This document shows, one piece after another, positions 42,855-51,697 of a stretch of DNA of 64,000 nt. Both the position numbers and the translations under genes were made by a program. Origin of the DNA: UBA2040 sp002384725 (GTDB taxonomy: Bacteria; Bacteroidota; Bacteroidia; Flavobacteriales_D; Crocinitomicaceae); contig CAWUXE010000002.1 in the NCBI GenBank assembly GCA_963926475.1, positions 248,001-312,000 of the forward strand. Direction: 5' to 3'. Numbering within the stretch: position 1 is the stretch's first letter; each line of letters begins with the position of its first letter. The notes below the pieces were generated by a model. The model worked only from the letters and a program-made list of their open reading frames with translations. It was not told where the DNA came from and searched no databases.

Positions 42855-44660
42855 ATGAACCCAACTCACCAACAAATATTGCGCGATTACTTTGGCTACG
42901 ATAATTTCAGAGAGCAGCAAGAGGAAATTATCACGTCTATTTTAGCGAAAAAAGATTCGCTTGTTTTGATGCCGACCGGAGGAGGGAAATCTCTTTGCTT
43001 TCAAATTCCTAGCTTAATTTTTGAAGGAGTGACTTTGGTTATTTCTCCCTTAATTTCATTGATGCAAGATCAAGTACAAAGCTTGAAAGCAAACGGAATT
43101 GGCGCTGAATTCTTAAACAGCACCCAAAACGCTGCTGAAAAAAGCCTGATTCGTGCGCAAGCAGAAAAAGGGGAAATAAAACTCATTTACATGGCCCCAG
43201 AAACACTTTTTAGTTCTTCTGAAGATTGGGTTCTAAACTTAAACTTATCGCTTGTAGCGGTAGATGAAGCACACTGTGTATCCATGTGGGGACATGATTT
43301 CCGTCCAGAATACAGGCAATTGATTCAATTGCGCAAACGCCTTGACCGTGTGCCTTTCGTTGGACTTACGGCAACCGCTGACAAACACACAAGACAAGAT
43401 ATCATTGCCCATTTGGGATTAAAAGACGCAACAACATTCTTGAGTTCATTTGACCGTCCAAACATATCCTTGAAAGTTCGGGGCAATAGGCCTAAATCAA
43501 AAAAGGTGGATGAGATTATCGCTTATGTGAACGGAAGAAAAAATGAAACGGGAATCATTTATTGCCTTTCCCGAAAAGAAACAGAAGAAATGGCTGCCAC
43601 CCTGCGCGGTGCAGGAATCAATGCACGTTTTTATCATGCTGGAATGGACTCTGTTGATCGAGCGCAAGTTCAAGACGACTTTTTGAATGATAATTGTCAC
43701 GTGATTTGTGCCACCATTGCTTTCGGAATGGGGATTGACAAAAGCAACGTACGATTTGTGATCCACAGCAATTTACCAAAGAATTTGGACGGTTATTATC
43801 AGGAGATCGGTCGTGCAGGACGTGATGGTTTGCCTTCTGACGCTATACTTTATTTCAATTATCGCGATGTAAAATTATTGAGCGATTTTGCCCGAGATAG
43901 TGCTCAAGAAGAGGTTCTATTGGAGAAACTTAATCGCATGGTGCAATATGCAGAAGCAGATCATTGTCGACGTAAAATCCTTCTTTCCTATTTTTCCGAG
44001 AATTTAGGCGAAGATTGTGGCAATTGCGATGTATGCTCGAAACCACCGAAATACTTTGACGGCACAAAACTGGCACAAATGGCTCTTTCTGCAGTGAAAA
44101 GATGCGACGAACGACTGTCTAATTTGTTACTGATCGACTTATTGCGTGGCGCCAAAACAGCAGAGATTTTTGAGAAAGAACTGGACAAAGTCAAAACATA
44201 CGCCGTTGGTGCACAGCATTCGTGGAAAGAATGGTCGCACTATTTGATCGGCATGAAGAACCAAGGTGTTTTTGAAATTGCTTATCACGATAAAATGACG
44301 TTGAAAATCACGCCTTTTGGAGAAGATATTTTATTTGGCAAACAAACGCTTCATCTCACTCACTTTGTGGAAATAAAAGAATTGAAAAAAGCGAAAACGA
44401 AAAAAACAGACGTTGTTTTATCCTCCGATGAAATGCTTTTCGATCGTTTACGCATGTTACGAAAAAAATTGGCCGTTCAAGCGAATGTGCCGCCGTATAT
44501 AATATTTAGCGACGTGAGTTTAAATGATATGGCGAATAAATTGCCGAAAACGAATGAAGAATTTCTCGAAGTTAATGGAGTTGGAAAAGCGAAAGCCGAA
44601 CGATTTGGGGAAGAGTTTATGGATTTGATTAAAGAGTTTGGTAAACGAGAAATGGTTTAA
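42855..44660 (+). CDS. recQ: ATP-dependent DNA helicase RecQ
   Basis: This 601-residue protein has all RecQ parts: helicase core with Walker A TGGGKS (41-46), DEAH (137-140) and the aromatic-rich loop HCVSMWGHDFRPEYR, motif VI IGRAGRDG, the zinc-binding Cys cluster (CRRKILLSYF to CGNCDVC), a winged-helix region and a C-terminal HRDC domain (NKLPKTNEEFLEVNGVGKAKAERFG). It is a 3'-5' helicase in recombination and fork repair. Its stop codon directly abuts that of the convergent DUF1059 gene. Confidence 0.95.
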   Translation: MNPTHQQILRDYFGYDNFREQQEEIITSILAKKDSLVLMPTGGGKSLCFQIPSLIFEGVTLVISPLISLMQDQVQSLKANGIGAEFLNSTQNAAEKSLIRAQAEKGEIKLIYMAPETLFSSSEDWVLNLNLSLVAVDEAHCVSMWGHDFRPEYRQLIQLRKRLDRVPFVGLTATADKHTRQDIIAHLGLKDATTFLSSFDRPNISLKVRGNRPKSKKVDEIIAYVNGRKNETGIIYCLSRKETEEMAATLRGAGINARFYHAGMDSVDRAQVQDDFLNDNCHVICATIAFGMGIDKSNVRFVIHSNLPKNLDGYYQEIGRAGRDGLPSDAILYFNYRDVKLLSDFARDSAQEEVLLEKLNRMVQYAEADHCRRKILLSYFSENLGEDCGNCDVCSKPPKYFDGTKLAQMALSAVKRCDERLSNLLLIDLLRGAKTAEIFEKELDKVKTYAVGAQHSWKEWSHYLIGMKNQGVFEIAYHDKMTLKITPFGEDILFGKQTLHLTHFVEIKELKKAKTKKTDVVLSSDEMLFDRLRMLRKKLAVQANVPPYIIFSDVSLNDMANKLPKTNEEFLEVNGVGKAKAERFGEEFMDLIKEFGKREMV

Positions 44661-44897
44661 TTAATCTTCCGGCAAATCATCAAATTCCTGACGTTTCTTT
44701 TCGAACCAGGCTTGCATGTCTTCTGGAGATTGCATTAGCTCCATGATGTCTTGCATAGCAGCTTTATGGTCTTTGTTACCATTTTTGAACATTTCAGTGC
44801 TGTGTTTTTTACTCATTTCACCAATTTCTTCAAATGTATTCGCTCGAAATTCTAATCCGCAAGCGCCACCTAATTCTTCACATGTCATCGTTTTCAT
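44661..44897 (-). CDS. Small DUF1059 protein
   Basis: This 78-residue protein begins MKTMTCEELGGACGLEFRA, a short Cys-containing motif found at the start of DUF1059 proteins, then FEEIGEMSKKHSTEMF and a helical acidic tail. Function is unknown; the two Cys residues near the start could bind metal. It is only 5 bases downstream of the hexosaminidase gene's end, on the same strand, so it may be the last gene of the GlcNAc-salvage transcript. Confidence 0.8.
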   Translation of the reverse strand: MKTMTCEELGGACGLEFRANTFEEIGEMSKKHSTEMFKNGNKDHKAAMQDIMELMQSPEDMQAWFEKKRQEFDDLPED

Positions 44898-44902
44898 AGC
44901 TG

Positions 44903-47167
44903 CTAGTTTCTTTTAAAGATACTAAATCTACTTTTATAAGTGGAATCAAACCAAATCTCATCCATGAAAATCCAAGGTGCATGCCCTGCTCCATTTTTCC
45001 CTTCTGGGATGGTTAAATTCCCTAAAATCTCTAATTCGATGTATTGTGCTTTTTTGTTGAGTTTAAGTTTTGTTGATTCTGAATCTACTGAGACTGTCGC
45101 TTCTTTAGATCGTTTGCCATTTTTTGAATACCTCACCACGATTTGGTTGGGAAGATAAACCCAAGAGGTTTCCGCTTGCAAAAAACCAACATTGATAGAA
45201 GATACTTTCCGTTTTTTCTTAAAAGCAAATTTCAATTTAATATTACTCGTATCAAATCCCAACCATTCTTTTCCGTTCCAAGGACGACGACCAATAATAC
45301 CGTCCGTCAAAGTGAAAGCTCCATCACCGTTATAATACGGACTTGGTTTTGTCAATAAATCCCATTCGGCGCCTAGGGTACTGTGCTGCAGGATAATCAA
45401 TGTTACTGTATCTGCATTACTGCCCATCCCTGATACTGCTTGAATCTTTACCTTGTATTTACCAGGCGTGCGATTCACTTTCAGTTTATTCTTGCCAGAA
45501 GGAATTATCGACTTTTTATTATCTCCGATTATTTGAAGATTTTGAGATCCGTCATCTTGCGTGAATTCGATAATAATTCCTTCTTCAGAAGTGGAAATAT
45601 CGGATTGCACATAAAAAGCTGCTCGCGAATAAGGTGTTTCCATTTTGTCGTAATAGGGAAACTCAAAATTTTTCAATCGACTTAGAAAGTCCTGGTAATC
45701 GTTATTCGTCCCCCATAAAACCTCGGATAACGCCACCATACGTGGAAGAATCATATATTGAACTTGATCGAAATCCTTCATGTATTCCGTCCAAACATTG
45801 GCTTGTGCACCGAGAATAAGTCCTCTTTTGTCTCCACTCAATTCATCAGGAATTGGATTAAAACCATATACTTTCTCCAGAGGCGTGTATCCTCCAATGG
45901 CAAGAGGTTCAGTGCCCCTGTCGCTTTGATAATGATCAAAATAACAGTGAGAACCGGGTGTCATAACCACAGTATGGTTTTGTTCTGCCGCTTCAATTCC
46001 ACCCTGGGTTCCTCGCCATGACATAACGGTGGCATTAGCAGCCAATCCACCTTCTAAAATTTCATCCCAACCGATTAATTTCTTTCCGTTTTTTGTTAGA
46101 AACGTTCCCATTTGTTGAATGAAATAAGATTGCAACTCAGCTTCATCCTTCAATCCGTTGATTTTGATTTGATTTTGACAAGCCGGGCAAGTTTTCCAAT
46201 TTGTTTTTGGCGCTTCGTCACCGCCGATGTGAATATATTCACCAGGGAAAAGTTCAATTACTTCACTTAGAATATCTTGCAGAAAGTCGATTGTTTCTTT
46301 TTTGGAACAGAACACATGTTCGAAAACACCCCAAGTTTCAGCTACTGGTAATTTTTCGCCTGTACACGAATATTCAGGATAGGCAGCCAAGGCAGCTCGA
46401 GCGTGCCCGGGCATTTCAATTTCAGGCACTACTTCAATAAACTTTGTTTTGGCGTAGCGAATAATTTCTTTTATTTCGGCTTGGGTGTAAAAACCACTTA
46501 CCGCTGTCTTATCGTATTCTTTCGACGAACCTGCATGTCCAACTAAGGTTTTTGCTCTGACGCTACCTATTTCAGTTAGTTTGGGATACTTTTTAATTTC
46601 AATCCGCCAACCTTGATCGTCTGTCAAATGCCAATGAAAGCGATTGAATTTGTACCGTGCCATCCAATCCAAATACTGTTTTACTTCATCAACCTTAAAA
46701 AAATGACGACTTACGTCCAAATGCATACCACGCCATTGAAATTTCGGCTGATCAGAAATGGAACAATGCGGAATAGAAATCATCCCCTCTTCTTTCACCA
46801 TCAATTGTTTCAGCGATTGCATGGCATAAAACAGAGAAGCTTCGCTCGAATAATTAATCGTGATTTTATCCTTCACACGGATGGAATAAAAATCTGCAGG
46901 AACGTTCATCATTCTTTGAAAAAGGAGATCTCCGCCATCATACGTGAAGATTGCATTGACACCTAAATCGTGCGTTACATACCATTTCAAATCATCTAGC
47001 ATGAACTCAGGCAAATCTTTCTTGGAGATAGAAAGCATATCTTTCATAAAGAAATCACCTTCACTTTTCGAGAAGTTGGTGGGTTGAGGAAAAATGGGGC
47101 AATCTTGCGTTAGAGCAGTATTTGTAAGTAGCAAAACCAGAATGAATAGTATAGTTTTCAATGTCAT
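44903..47167 (-). CDS. Beta-N-acetylhexosaminidase (GH20)
   Basis: This 754-residue enzyme has a signal peptide (MTLKTILFILVLLLTNTALTQ). An N-terminal GH20b domain is followed by the catalytic barrel with FHWHLTDDQGWRIEI (177-191) and HIGGDEAPKTNW, containing the catalytic Asp317-Glu318 pair. The C-terminus has Fn3-like and F5/8-type carbohydrate-binding segments (GWLGFDTSNIKLKF-type, SWVYLPNQIVVRYS). It releases terminal GlcNAc or GalNAc from chitobiose or glycoconjugates in the periplasm or at the surface. It follows the GlcNAc-kinase-like gene with overlapping stop and start (TAATG), forming a salvage operon. Confidence 0.93.
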   Translation of the reverse strand: MTLKTILFILVLLLTNTALTQDCPIFPQPTNFSKSEGDFFMKDMLSISKKDLPEFMLDDLKWYVTHDLGVNAIFTYDGGDLLFQRMMNVPADFYSIRVKDKITINYSSEASLFYAMQSLKQLMVKEEGMISIPHCSISDQPKFQWRGMHLDVSRHFFKVDEVKQYLDWMARYKFNRFHWHLTDDQGWRIEIKKYPKLTEIGSVRAKTLVGHAGSSKEYDKTAVSGFYTQAEIKEIIRYAKTKFIEVVPEIEMPGHARAALAAYPEYSCTGEKLPVAETWGVFEHVFCSKKETIDFLQDILSEVIELFPGEYIHIGGDEAPKTNWKTCPACQNQIKINGLKDEAELQSYFIQQMGTFLTKNGKKLIGWDEILEGGLAANATVMSWRGTQGGIEAAEQNHTVVMTPGSHCYFDHYQSDRGTEPLAIGGYTPLEKVYGFNPIPDELSGDKRGLILGAQANVWTEYMKDFDQVQYMILPRMVALSEVLWGTNNDYQDFLSRLKNFEFPYYDKMETPYSRAAFYVQSDISTSEEGIIIEFTQDDGSQNLQIIGDNKKSIIPSGKNKLKVNRTPGKYKVKIQAVSGMGSNADTVTLIILQHSTLGAEWDLLTKPSPYYNGDGAFTLTDGIIGRRPWNGKEWLGFDTSNIKLKFAFKKKRKVSSINVGFLQAETSWVYLPNQIVVRYSKNGKRSKEATVSVDSESTKLKLNKKAQYIELEILGNLTIPEGKNGAGHAPWIFMDEIWFDSTYKSRFSIFKRN

Positions 47168-48003
47168 TATTTCAAAATATCTTTTTTATAAAATGCAATT
47201 AGTGCTTCCATCGGTCGAGCGATTATTCTCCCGTGATGATATCCATGTGCGTTACACACTTGTTTTAATGTGCTTTCGTGAAAATAAGCATAACTTCCTA
47301 CAAAATGAATCGTGGTGTTTTTGGGTAAGTCTACATACTTTTGGAAGAACAATTCAAAGTTTTGAAGATGAAAGTCTGTGAATTCATCCATCTTCTCCGA
47401 AAGCAAAAAAGGCAATTCTAACCGCATTTCTTCCGAAAAACTACCTTTTTTCAATAAAATAAGTTGTTTTTTATCCAAAAATGACTCTAAAATATATTTT
47501 TGAGTAGAATTCAACTTATCCTTTAGGTAAGCGTCACTGACCAATTTCCCAAAATAGAATCCAGCTCCTTCATCACCTAGCTCTCTACCCAAACCGCCAA
47601 TGTAGCGAACAACTTTTTGGTTTTCATATTCAATAAGGACCGATCCAGAGCCAAGAATAGCGGCAAATCCATTTTCCTCGCCCAAAGTTGCTAGACAAGC
47701 AGCTAAAAGATCACCGTGTACTTCCACCTCGGAAAACGAAAGTTCTTGGACTAATAATTTAAAGGCATTTTGTTGCTCAAAAGAGTTGCAGCCTGCCCCA
47801 TAAAAAACCAAATGACATTCCGTTGACCCGATACCGGCCATTTCAAATTGTTTGTTTAGTTTTTTAAAGTTAAAATCCAACCAATTATTCGGATGCAGTG
47901 AATCTCCTGAGAATTTAGTCGTTTGGCCTTTATTATCCAACAAAACCCAATCTGTTTTGGAACCTCCACTCTCTCCGATCAAAAGGTGTTTAAGCATTTT
48001 CAA
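47167..48003 (-). CDS. BadF/BcrA-type ATPase, N-acetylglucosamine kinase-like
   Basis: This 278-residue actin-fold ATPase has the phosphate-1 loop LLIGESGGSKTDWVLLD, a hydrophilic turn at SLHPNN, the second motif GFAAILGSGSVLI, and GGLGRELGDEGAGFYFGK near the glycan site. These match the GlcNAc kinase branch of the BadF/BadG family. It likely phosphorylates GlcNAc freed by the downstream GH20 enzyme. Starting from the first ATG (48003) or the third residue's ATG makes little difference. It is divergent from the iron-type operon. Confidence 0.85.
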   Translation of the reverse strand: MKMLKHLLIGESGGSKTDWVLLDNKGQTTKFSGDSLHPNNWLDFNFKKLNKQFEMAGIGSTECHLVFYGAGCNSFEQQNAFKLLVQELSFSEVEVHGDLLAACLATLGEENGFAAILGSGSVLIEYENQKVVRYIGGLGRELGDEGAGFYFGKLVSDAYLKDKLNSTQKYILESFLDKKQLILLKKGSFSEEMRLELPFLLSEKMDEFTDFHLQNFELFFQKYVDLPKNTTIHFVGSYAYFHESTLKQVCNAHGYHHGRIIARPMEALIAFYKKDILK

Positions 48004-48050
48004 AAGTAATCATCTTGATAAGAAAAAAGGCAAATACCTTAAAAATGGTA

Positions 48051-48081
48051 TTGACCGTCGGAAGCACTCACCCTACATTTG
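48051..48081 (+). promoter_or_regulatory. Promoter of the DUF4856-imelysin-HTTM-TonB-kinase operon
   Basis: TTGACC (48051-48056) and TACATTTG (48074-48081) have ideal Bacteroidota spacing (20 bases after TTG). The first start codon is about 50 bases downstream, leaving a leader that could carry regulation; no clear operator was recognised. Confidence 0.7.
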
Positions 48082-48130
48082 CATCATTATTTAGAATTAA
48101 TATAAATAAGACAATTGAAAAACCGATAAA

Positions 48131-49261
48131 ATGATAAAACACCTACTCATCATATCTGCATTAACCCTATCAATTGGAGCATGTAAAAAACAAGGATGCA
48201 CCAACGAAACTGCCACAAATTATAATGAAAAAGCAACGAAAGACGATGGAAGTTGTGAATATCCTGCAACCAATGCATACGCTGTTCCCTCAACTTATTC
48301 CTTCACAGACGGAAATGGAAATTCAACAGTAAGCTTTTTTGGACAGACAGACAGATTAAGTCAATTGGATGAAATGAATGCGTATGCCGAGTCTGGAACA
48401 ACAAGCGCCATAACATCGCAAATGCTAAAGGATATGTTCAGCAACTCGAACAATCCATTTTCCTTCGTGAGCTCAAAGCAATTGAAAGACAAGTGTTTTG
48501 GTCCAGATGTGGCCATGGTAGAAGGATTATTCGTTAAAATCGCCAACGCTAGTCAGGTTTCAAGTCAAACGGCTAGTTCTGGTCAAGCAGGGACATTAAG
48601 CTCAGGATCAAGTACATATTTGTTCGACGAAAATGGATTTGATTGCGCCGAAATGATCGAGAAATCGGTTATGGGGGCTGTTTTCATGAACCAAGCGCTA
48701 AATGTTTATTTCGGGCCAGACAAGATGAATGTCGACAATGCAACTGCTGTAAATGCTTCAGCGAGTGAGTATTACACGACTATGGAACATCACTGGGACG
48801 AAGCTTTTGGGTATTTTGGAGTTCCAACTGATTTTCCAACTACCGCGGCAACTCAGTTTTGGGGAAAATATTGCAATAGTCAAGATTCAACTTTGGGTTG
48901 TAACGAATTGATGATGAGCAACTTCTTGAAAGGACGCGCTGCTATTTCAAACAAAGTATACGCAGACCGTGATCAGTCGATTAACACAATTCGCACAACG
49001 TGGGAAAACATCTCAGCAAATCAGGCAATTTCTTATATGGACAAAGCAATATCGTTTTATGGAACAGACAATGCGAAATTTTTGCATGTTCTGACAGAAG
49101 CATACGCATTCTCTTACAACCTTCGTTATTCTCCGCTAGAGACGAGAAGAATGAACACCGCTGAACATGCAGCTTTGATGGGTCAATTCGGAACCAATTT
49201 ATGGAATTTGACTTTACAAGATTTGAATGGGATCAAAGCAACTTTAAAAGCGAAATATTAA
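48131..49261 (+). CDS. DUF4856 lipoprotein (putative metal-uptake component)
   Basis: This 376-residue lipoprotein (MIKHLLIISALTLSIGAC, Cys18) has directly after the lipobox a short Cys module (GCTNETATNYN then DDGSCEY) seen in many Bacteroidota surface proteins. The main part is helical DUF4856, with YTTMEHHWDEAFGYFGVP, the conserved His/Asp/Glu cluster of the family, and RAAISNKVYADRDQSINTIR. DUF4856 proteins are distant relatives of imelysins and sit with iron-regulated transport genes. It is the first gene of the five-gene operon. Confidence 0.9.
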   Translation: MIKHLLIISALTLSIGACKKQGCTNETATNYNEKATKDDGSCEYPATNAYAVPSTYSFTDGNGNSTVSFFGQTDRLSQLDEMNAYAESGTTSAITSQMLKDMFSNSNNPFSFVSSKQLKDKCFGPDVAMVEGLFVKIANASQVSSQTASSGQAGTLSSGSSTYLFDENGFDCAEMIEKSVMGAVFMNQALNVYFGPDKMNVDNATAVNASASEYYTTMEHHWDEAFGYFGVPTDFPTTAATQFWGKYCNSQDSTLGCNELMMSNFLKGRAAISNKVYADRDQSINTIRTTWENISANQAISYMDKAISFYGTDNAKFLHVLTEAYAFSYNLRYSPLETRRMNTAEHAALMGQFGTNLWNLTLQDLNGIKATLKAKY

Positions 49262-49267
49262 ACCAGA

Positions 49268-50332
49268 ATGACAAAAAGAATTTTTTTTATTGGTTTGCTG
49301 ATTGTCTCTTCTTTTTCTTGTAAAAAGGAAGTGGAAGAAGAGCCGAATGGTTTTAACAAAACAGAGCTTTTACGGAATCTGACGGATAACATTATCGTCC
49401 CGACGTACCTTTCCATGGAAGCCTCAATTGTTGAACTGCAAAATGCTTGGACTGCATTTACACTCACTCAAAATGCTTCCAACCTGGATGACTTTAAAGT
49501 CAAATGGCTGAATTCCAACTTGATTTTTCAAAAAGCAAAGATGTTTCATTTTGGTCCAGGATTGAACCATGGTCTTCGCGCTGCATATGGCACTTTTCCT
49601 ACAGATACGTCCAAAGTGCTGAATTTATCGGCACAAACGAACCCAGATGTGTATATTTTGGCCAACATTGATGCAATAGGTTATCCTGCAATAGAATTTC
49701 TAGTTTATCGTCCGAATGCCTTTAGCTTGCTAAGTGGCTCGCCCACTCAACGTCAATTTATAACCGTCTTGTTGGACAAAATGAAATACGATCTAAACAA
49801 CGTACTAGACGATTGGACAACTAGTTATGCAACTCAGTTCAAACAATCGACAGGAACGAGTTCTACAAGCGGATTTTCTTTGCTAATCAATGCTTTCAAC
49901 CTGGAATACGAATTGGCGAAAAATGCGAAATTAGGTATTCCGATTGGGAATCAAAGTTTGGGAATAGCCCAACCTCAATACGCTGAAGCTCCTTATTCAG
50001 GTAAATCGCTCTTGTTGTTGGAAGAAAACTTGAAGTTTATAAAAGCTGTTTTTCAAGGCGTAAATGATGCTGGAAGCGATGGCAAAAGTTTCGCTGATTA
50101 CCTTGTTTCATTGAACAAACAGAGCCTAAGGGATGAAATTTTGAATGAAATCAACGGTGCGCTTTCCGATTTTGACAATCTATCCGACAATTTGGTGGTT
50201 GAAATCCAGAATCAACCGGCAACACTAGATGCCTTGTACACCAAATTGCAAAATTTGGTTGTTCATTTCAAAACAGACATGACTTCTGCCTTCGGCGTGC
50301 TGATCACTTACCAGGACAACGATGGTGATTAA
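49268..50332 (+). CDS. Imelysin family lipoprotein
   Basis: This 354-residue lipoprotein (MTKRIFFIGLLIVSSFSC, Cys18) follows 6 bases after the DUF4856 gene. The helical imelysin domain begins NLTDNIIVPTYLSMEASI. The segment GYPAIEFLVYR corresponds to the imelysin GxHxxE motif with the His replaced, as in many Bacteroidota members, so it is not expected to be a peptidase. Imelysins bind metal or heme at the cell surface and are usually iron-regulated. With DUF4856 it likely forms the surface part of an uptake system. Confidence 0.9.
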   Translation: MTKRIFFIGLLIVSSFSCKKEVEEEPNGFNKTELLRNLTDNIIVPTYLSMEASIVELQNAWTAFTLTQNASNLDDFKVKWLNSNLIFQKAKMFHFGPGLNHGLRAAYGTFPTDTSKVLNLSAQTNPDVYILANIDAIGYPAIEFLVYRPNAFSLLSGSPTQRQFITVLLDKMKYDLNNVLDDWTTSYATQFKQSTGTSSTSGFSLLINAFNLEYELAKNAKLGIPIGNQSLGIAQPQYAEAPYSGKSLLLLEENLKFIKAVFQGVNDAGSDGKSFADYLVSLNKQSLRDEILNEINGALSDFDNLSDNLVVEIQNQPATLDALYTKLQNLVVHFKTDMTSAFGVLITYQDNDGD

Positions 50333-50335
50333 ACG

Positions 50336-51697
50336 ATGAAATATTTTAACCGAAACGAGCAAATATCCATTGCGCCTTTAGTTGTTTTTAGGCTGCTTTT
50401 CGGGCTCTTGACTTTGTTCGGTACAATTCGGTTTTTATCGAAAGGTTGGGTTGATGAAATGTACATTCAGCCTCACTTATACTTCGGGTTTTATGGTTTC
50501 GAATGGGTAAAAACCCTTCCGGGTGATTGGATGTATCTACCGTTTATCCTCATGATTTTAGGGTCATTGGGTATAATTTTTGGCTTTTTCTACCGATGGG
50601 CTGCAGTACTTTATTTTTTGTCTTTTACCTATGTGGAATTGCTGGACAAAACCAATTATTTGAACCACTATTACTTCGTGAGTTTAGTCGCGTTTTTAAT
50701 GATTTGGCTGCCCGCCAACAAAAATTTTTCACTAGATGTCGCTTGGCGAAAAAAGAAATCGTTTGTTTCCATTCCAAAATTCAATATTCAGATTCTACAG
50801 TTACAATTGGCTTGTGTGTACGTATTTGCGGGCATTGCGAAACTGAACTCAGATTGGTTGTTCGAAGCGCAACCGCTGTCCATTTGGCTCAGTAGTCATG
50901 TTGATATACCTGTTTTTGGTGAATTATTAAAACAAAAATGGATTGCTTATGCATTTTCATGGTTTGGGTGTTTCTATGATTTGTTCATCGTCTTTTTCCT
51001 ATTGATGAACCGAACCCGAACAGTTGCCTATTTCTTTGTGATTGCCTTTCATTTATTGACAGCTTATCTCTTCCCAATTGGCGTTTTCCCGTATGTTATG
51101 ATAAGTTTGACTTTGATTTTCTTTTCGGTACAATTTCATGAAAAAATCATTGTATTTCTAAAAGATAGAATTTCGTATCGAGCTGACAATAAAAACAATA
51201 TAGAGTTTACCGAAACAAAAAGTGAAAATTTATTTTACGGATTCACCTTCTTTATTGTGCTTCAAATAATCATTCCTTTTCGTCACATTCTCTATCCTGG
51301 TGATCTGTTTTGGAACGAAGAAGGCTTCCGATTTTCGTGGCGTGTAATGCTGATGCACAAAGAAGGTTTGGCCCAGTTTTATATTCATGATTCCAAAACG
51401 GGTGGCGAAATAGAAGTGATGAACAGCGATTATCTCACCCGTAAACAAGAGGAGCAAATGTCGACCCAGCCGGATATGTTGATTCAATTCGCCCACCATT
51501 TACAGCAAGAATTCAAGGATAAATCGCTCAAAATCAACAATCAAACATATCAAATTAAGAATCCAACTGTGCACGCCAACGTTTATGTTACGTTGAATGG
51601 TCGACCATCTCAGTTGATGATTTCCAAAAATGTTGATTTATCGGCCCAAACGTACAATCTCCAACACCGTGATTGGTTAGAAAATTTCAAAGATTAA
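50336..51697 (+). CDS. HTTM domain membrane protein (vitamin K-dependent gamma-carboxylase-like)
   Basis: This 453-residue protein has about eight hydrophobic helices in the N-terminal 300 residues, starting SIAPLVVFRLLFGLLTLFGTI and including TNYLNHYYFVSLVAFLMIWLP and IQILQLQLACVYVFAGIAKLN, as in HTTM/VKGC-like proteins. The C-terminal ~130 residues form a beta-rich soluble domain (FRFSWRVMLMHKEGLAQFYI). Bacterial HTTM proteins commonly sit between an imelysin-type lipoprotein and a TonB receptor. Their activity is unknown; eukaryotic relatives are gamma-carboxylases. It starts 3 bases after the imelysin stop. Confidence 0.88.
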   Translation: MKYFNRNEQISIAPLVVFRLLFGLLTLFGTIRFLSKGWVDEMYIQPHLYFGFYGFEWVKTLPGDWMYLPFILMILGSLGIIFGFFYRWAAVLYFLSFTYVELLDKTNYLNHYYFVSLVAFLMIWLPANKNFSLDVAWRKKKSFVSIPKFNIQILQLQLACVYVFAGIAKLNSDWLFEAQPLSIWLSSHVDIPVFGELLKQKWIAYAFSWFGCFYDLFIVFFLLMNRTRTVAYFFVIAFHLLTAYLFPIGVFPYVMISLTLIFFSVQFHEKIIVFLKDRISYRADNKNNIEFTETKSENLFYGFTFFIVLQIIIPFRHILYPGDLFWNEEGFRFSWRVMLMHKEGLAQFYIHDSKTGGEIEVMNSDYLTRKQEEQMSTQPDMLIQFAHHLQQEFKDKSLKINNQTYQIKNPTVHANVYVTLNGRPSQLMISKNVDLSAQTYNLQHRDWLENFKD

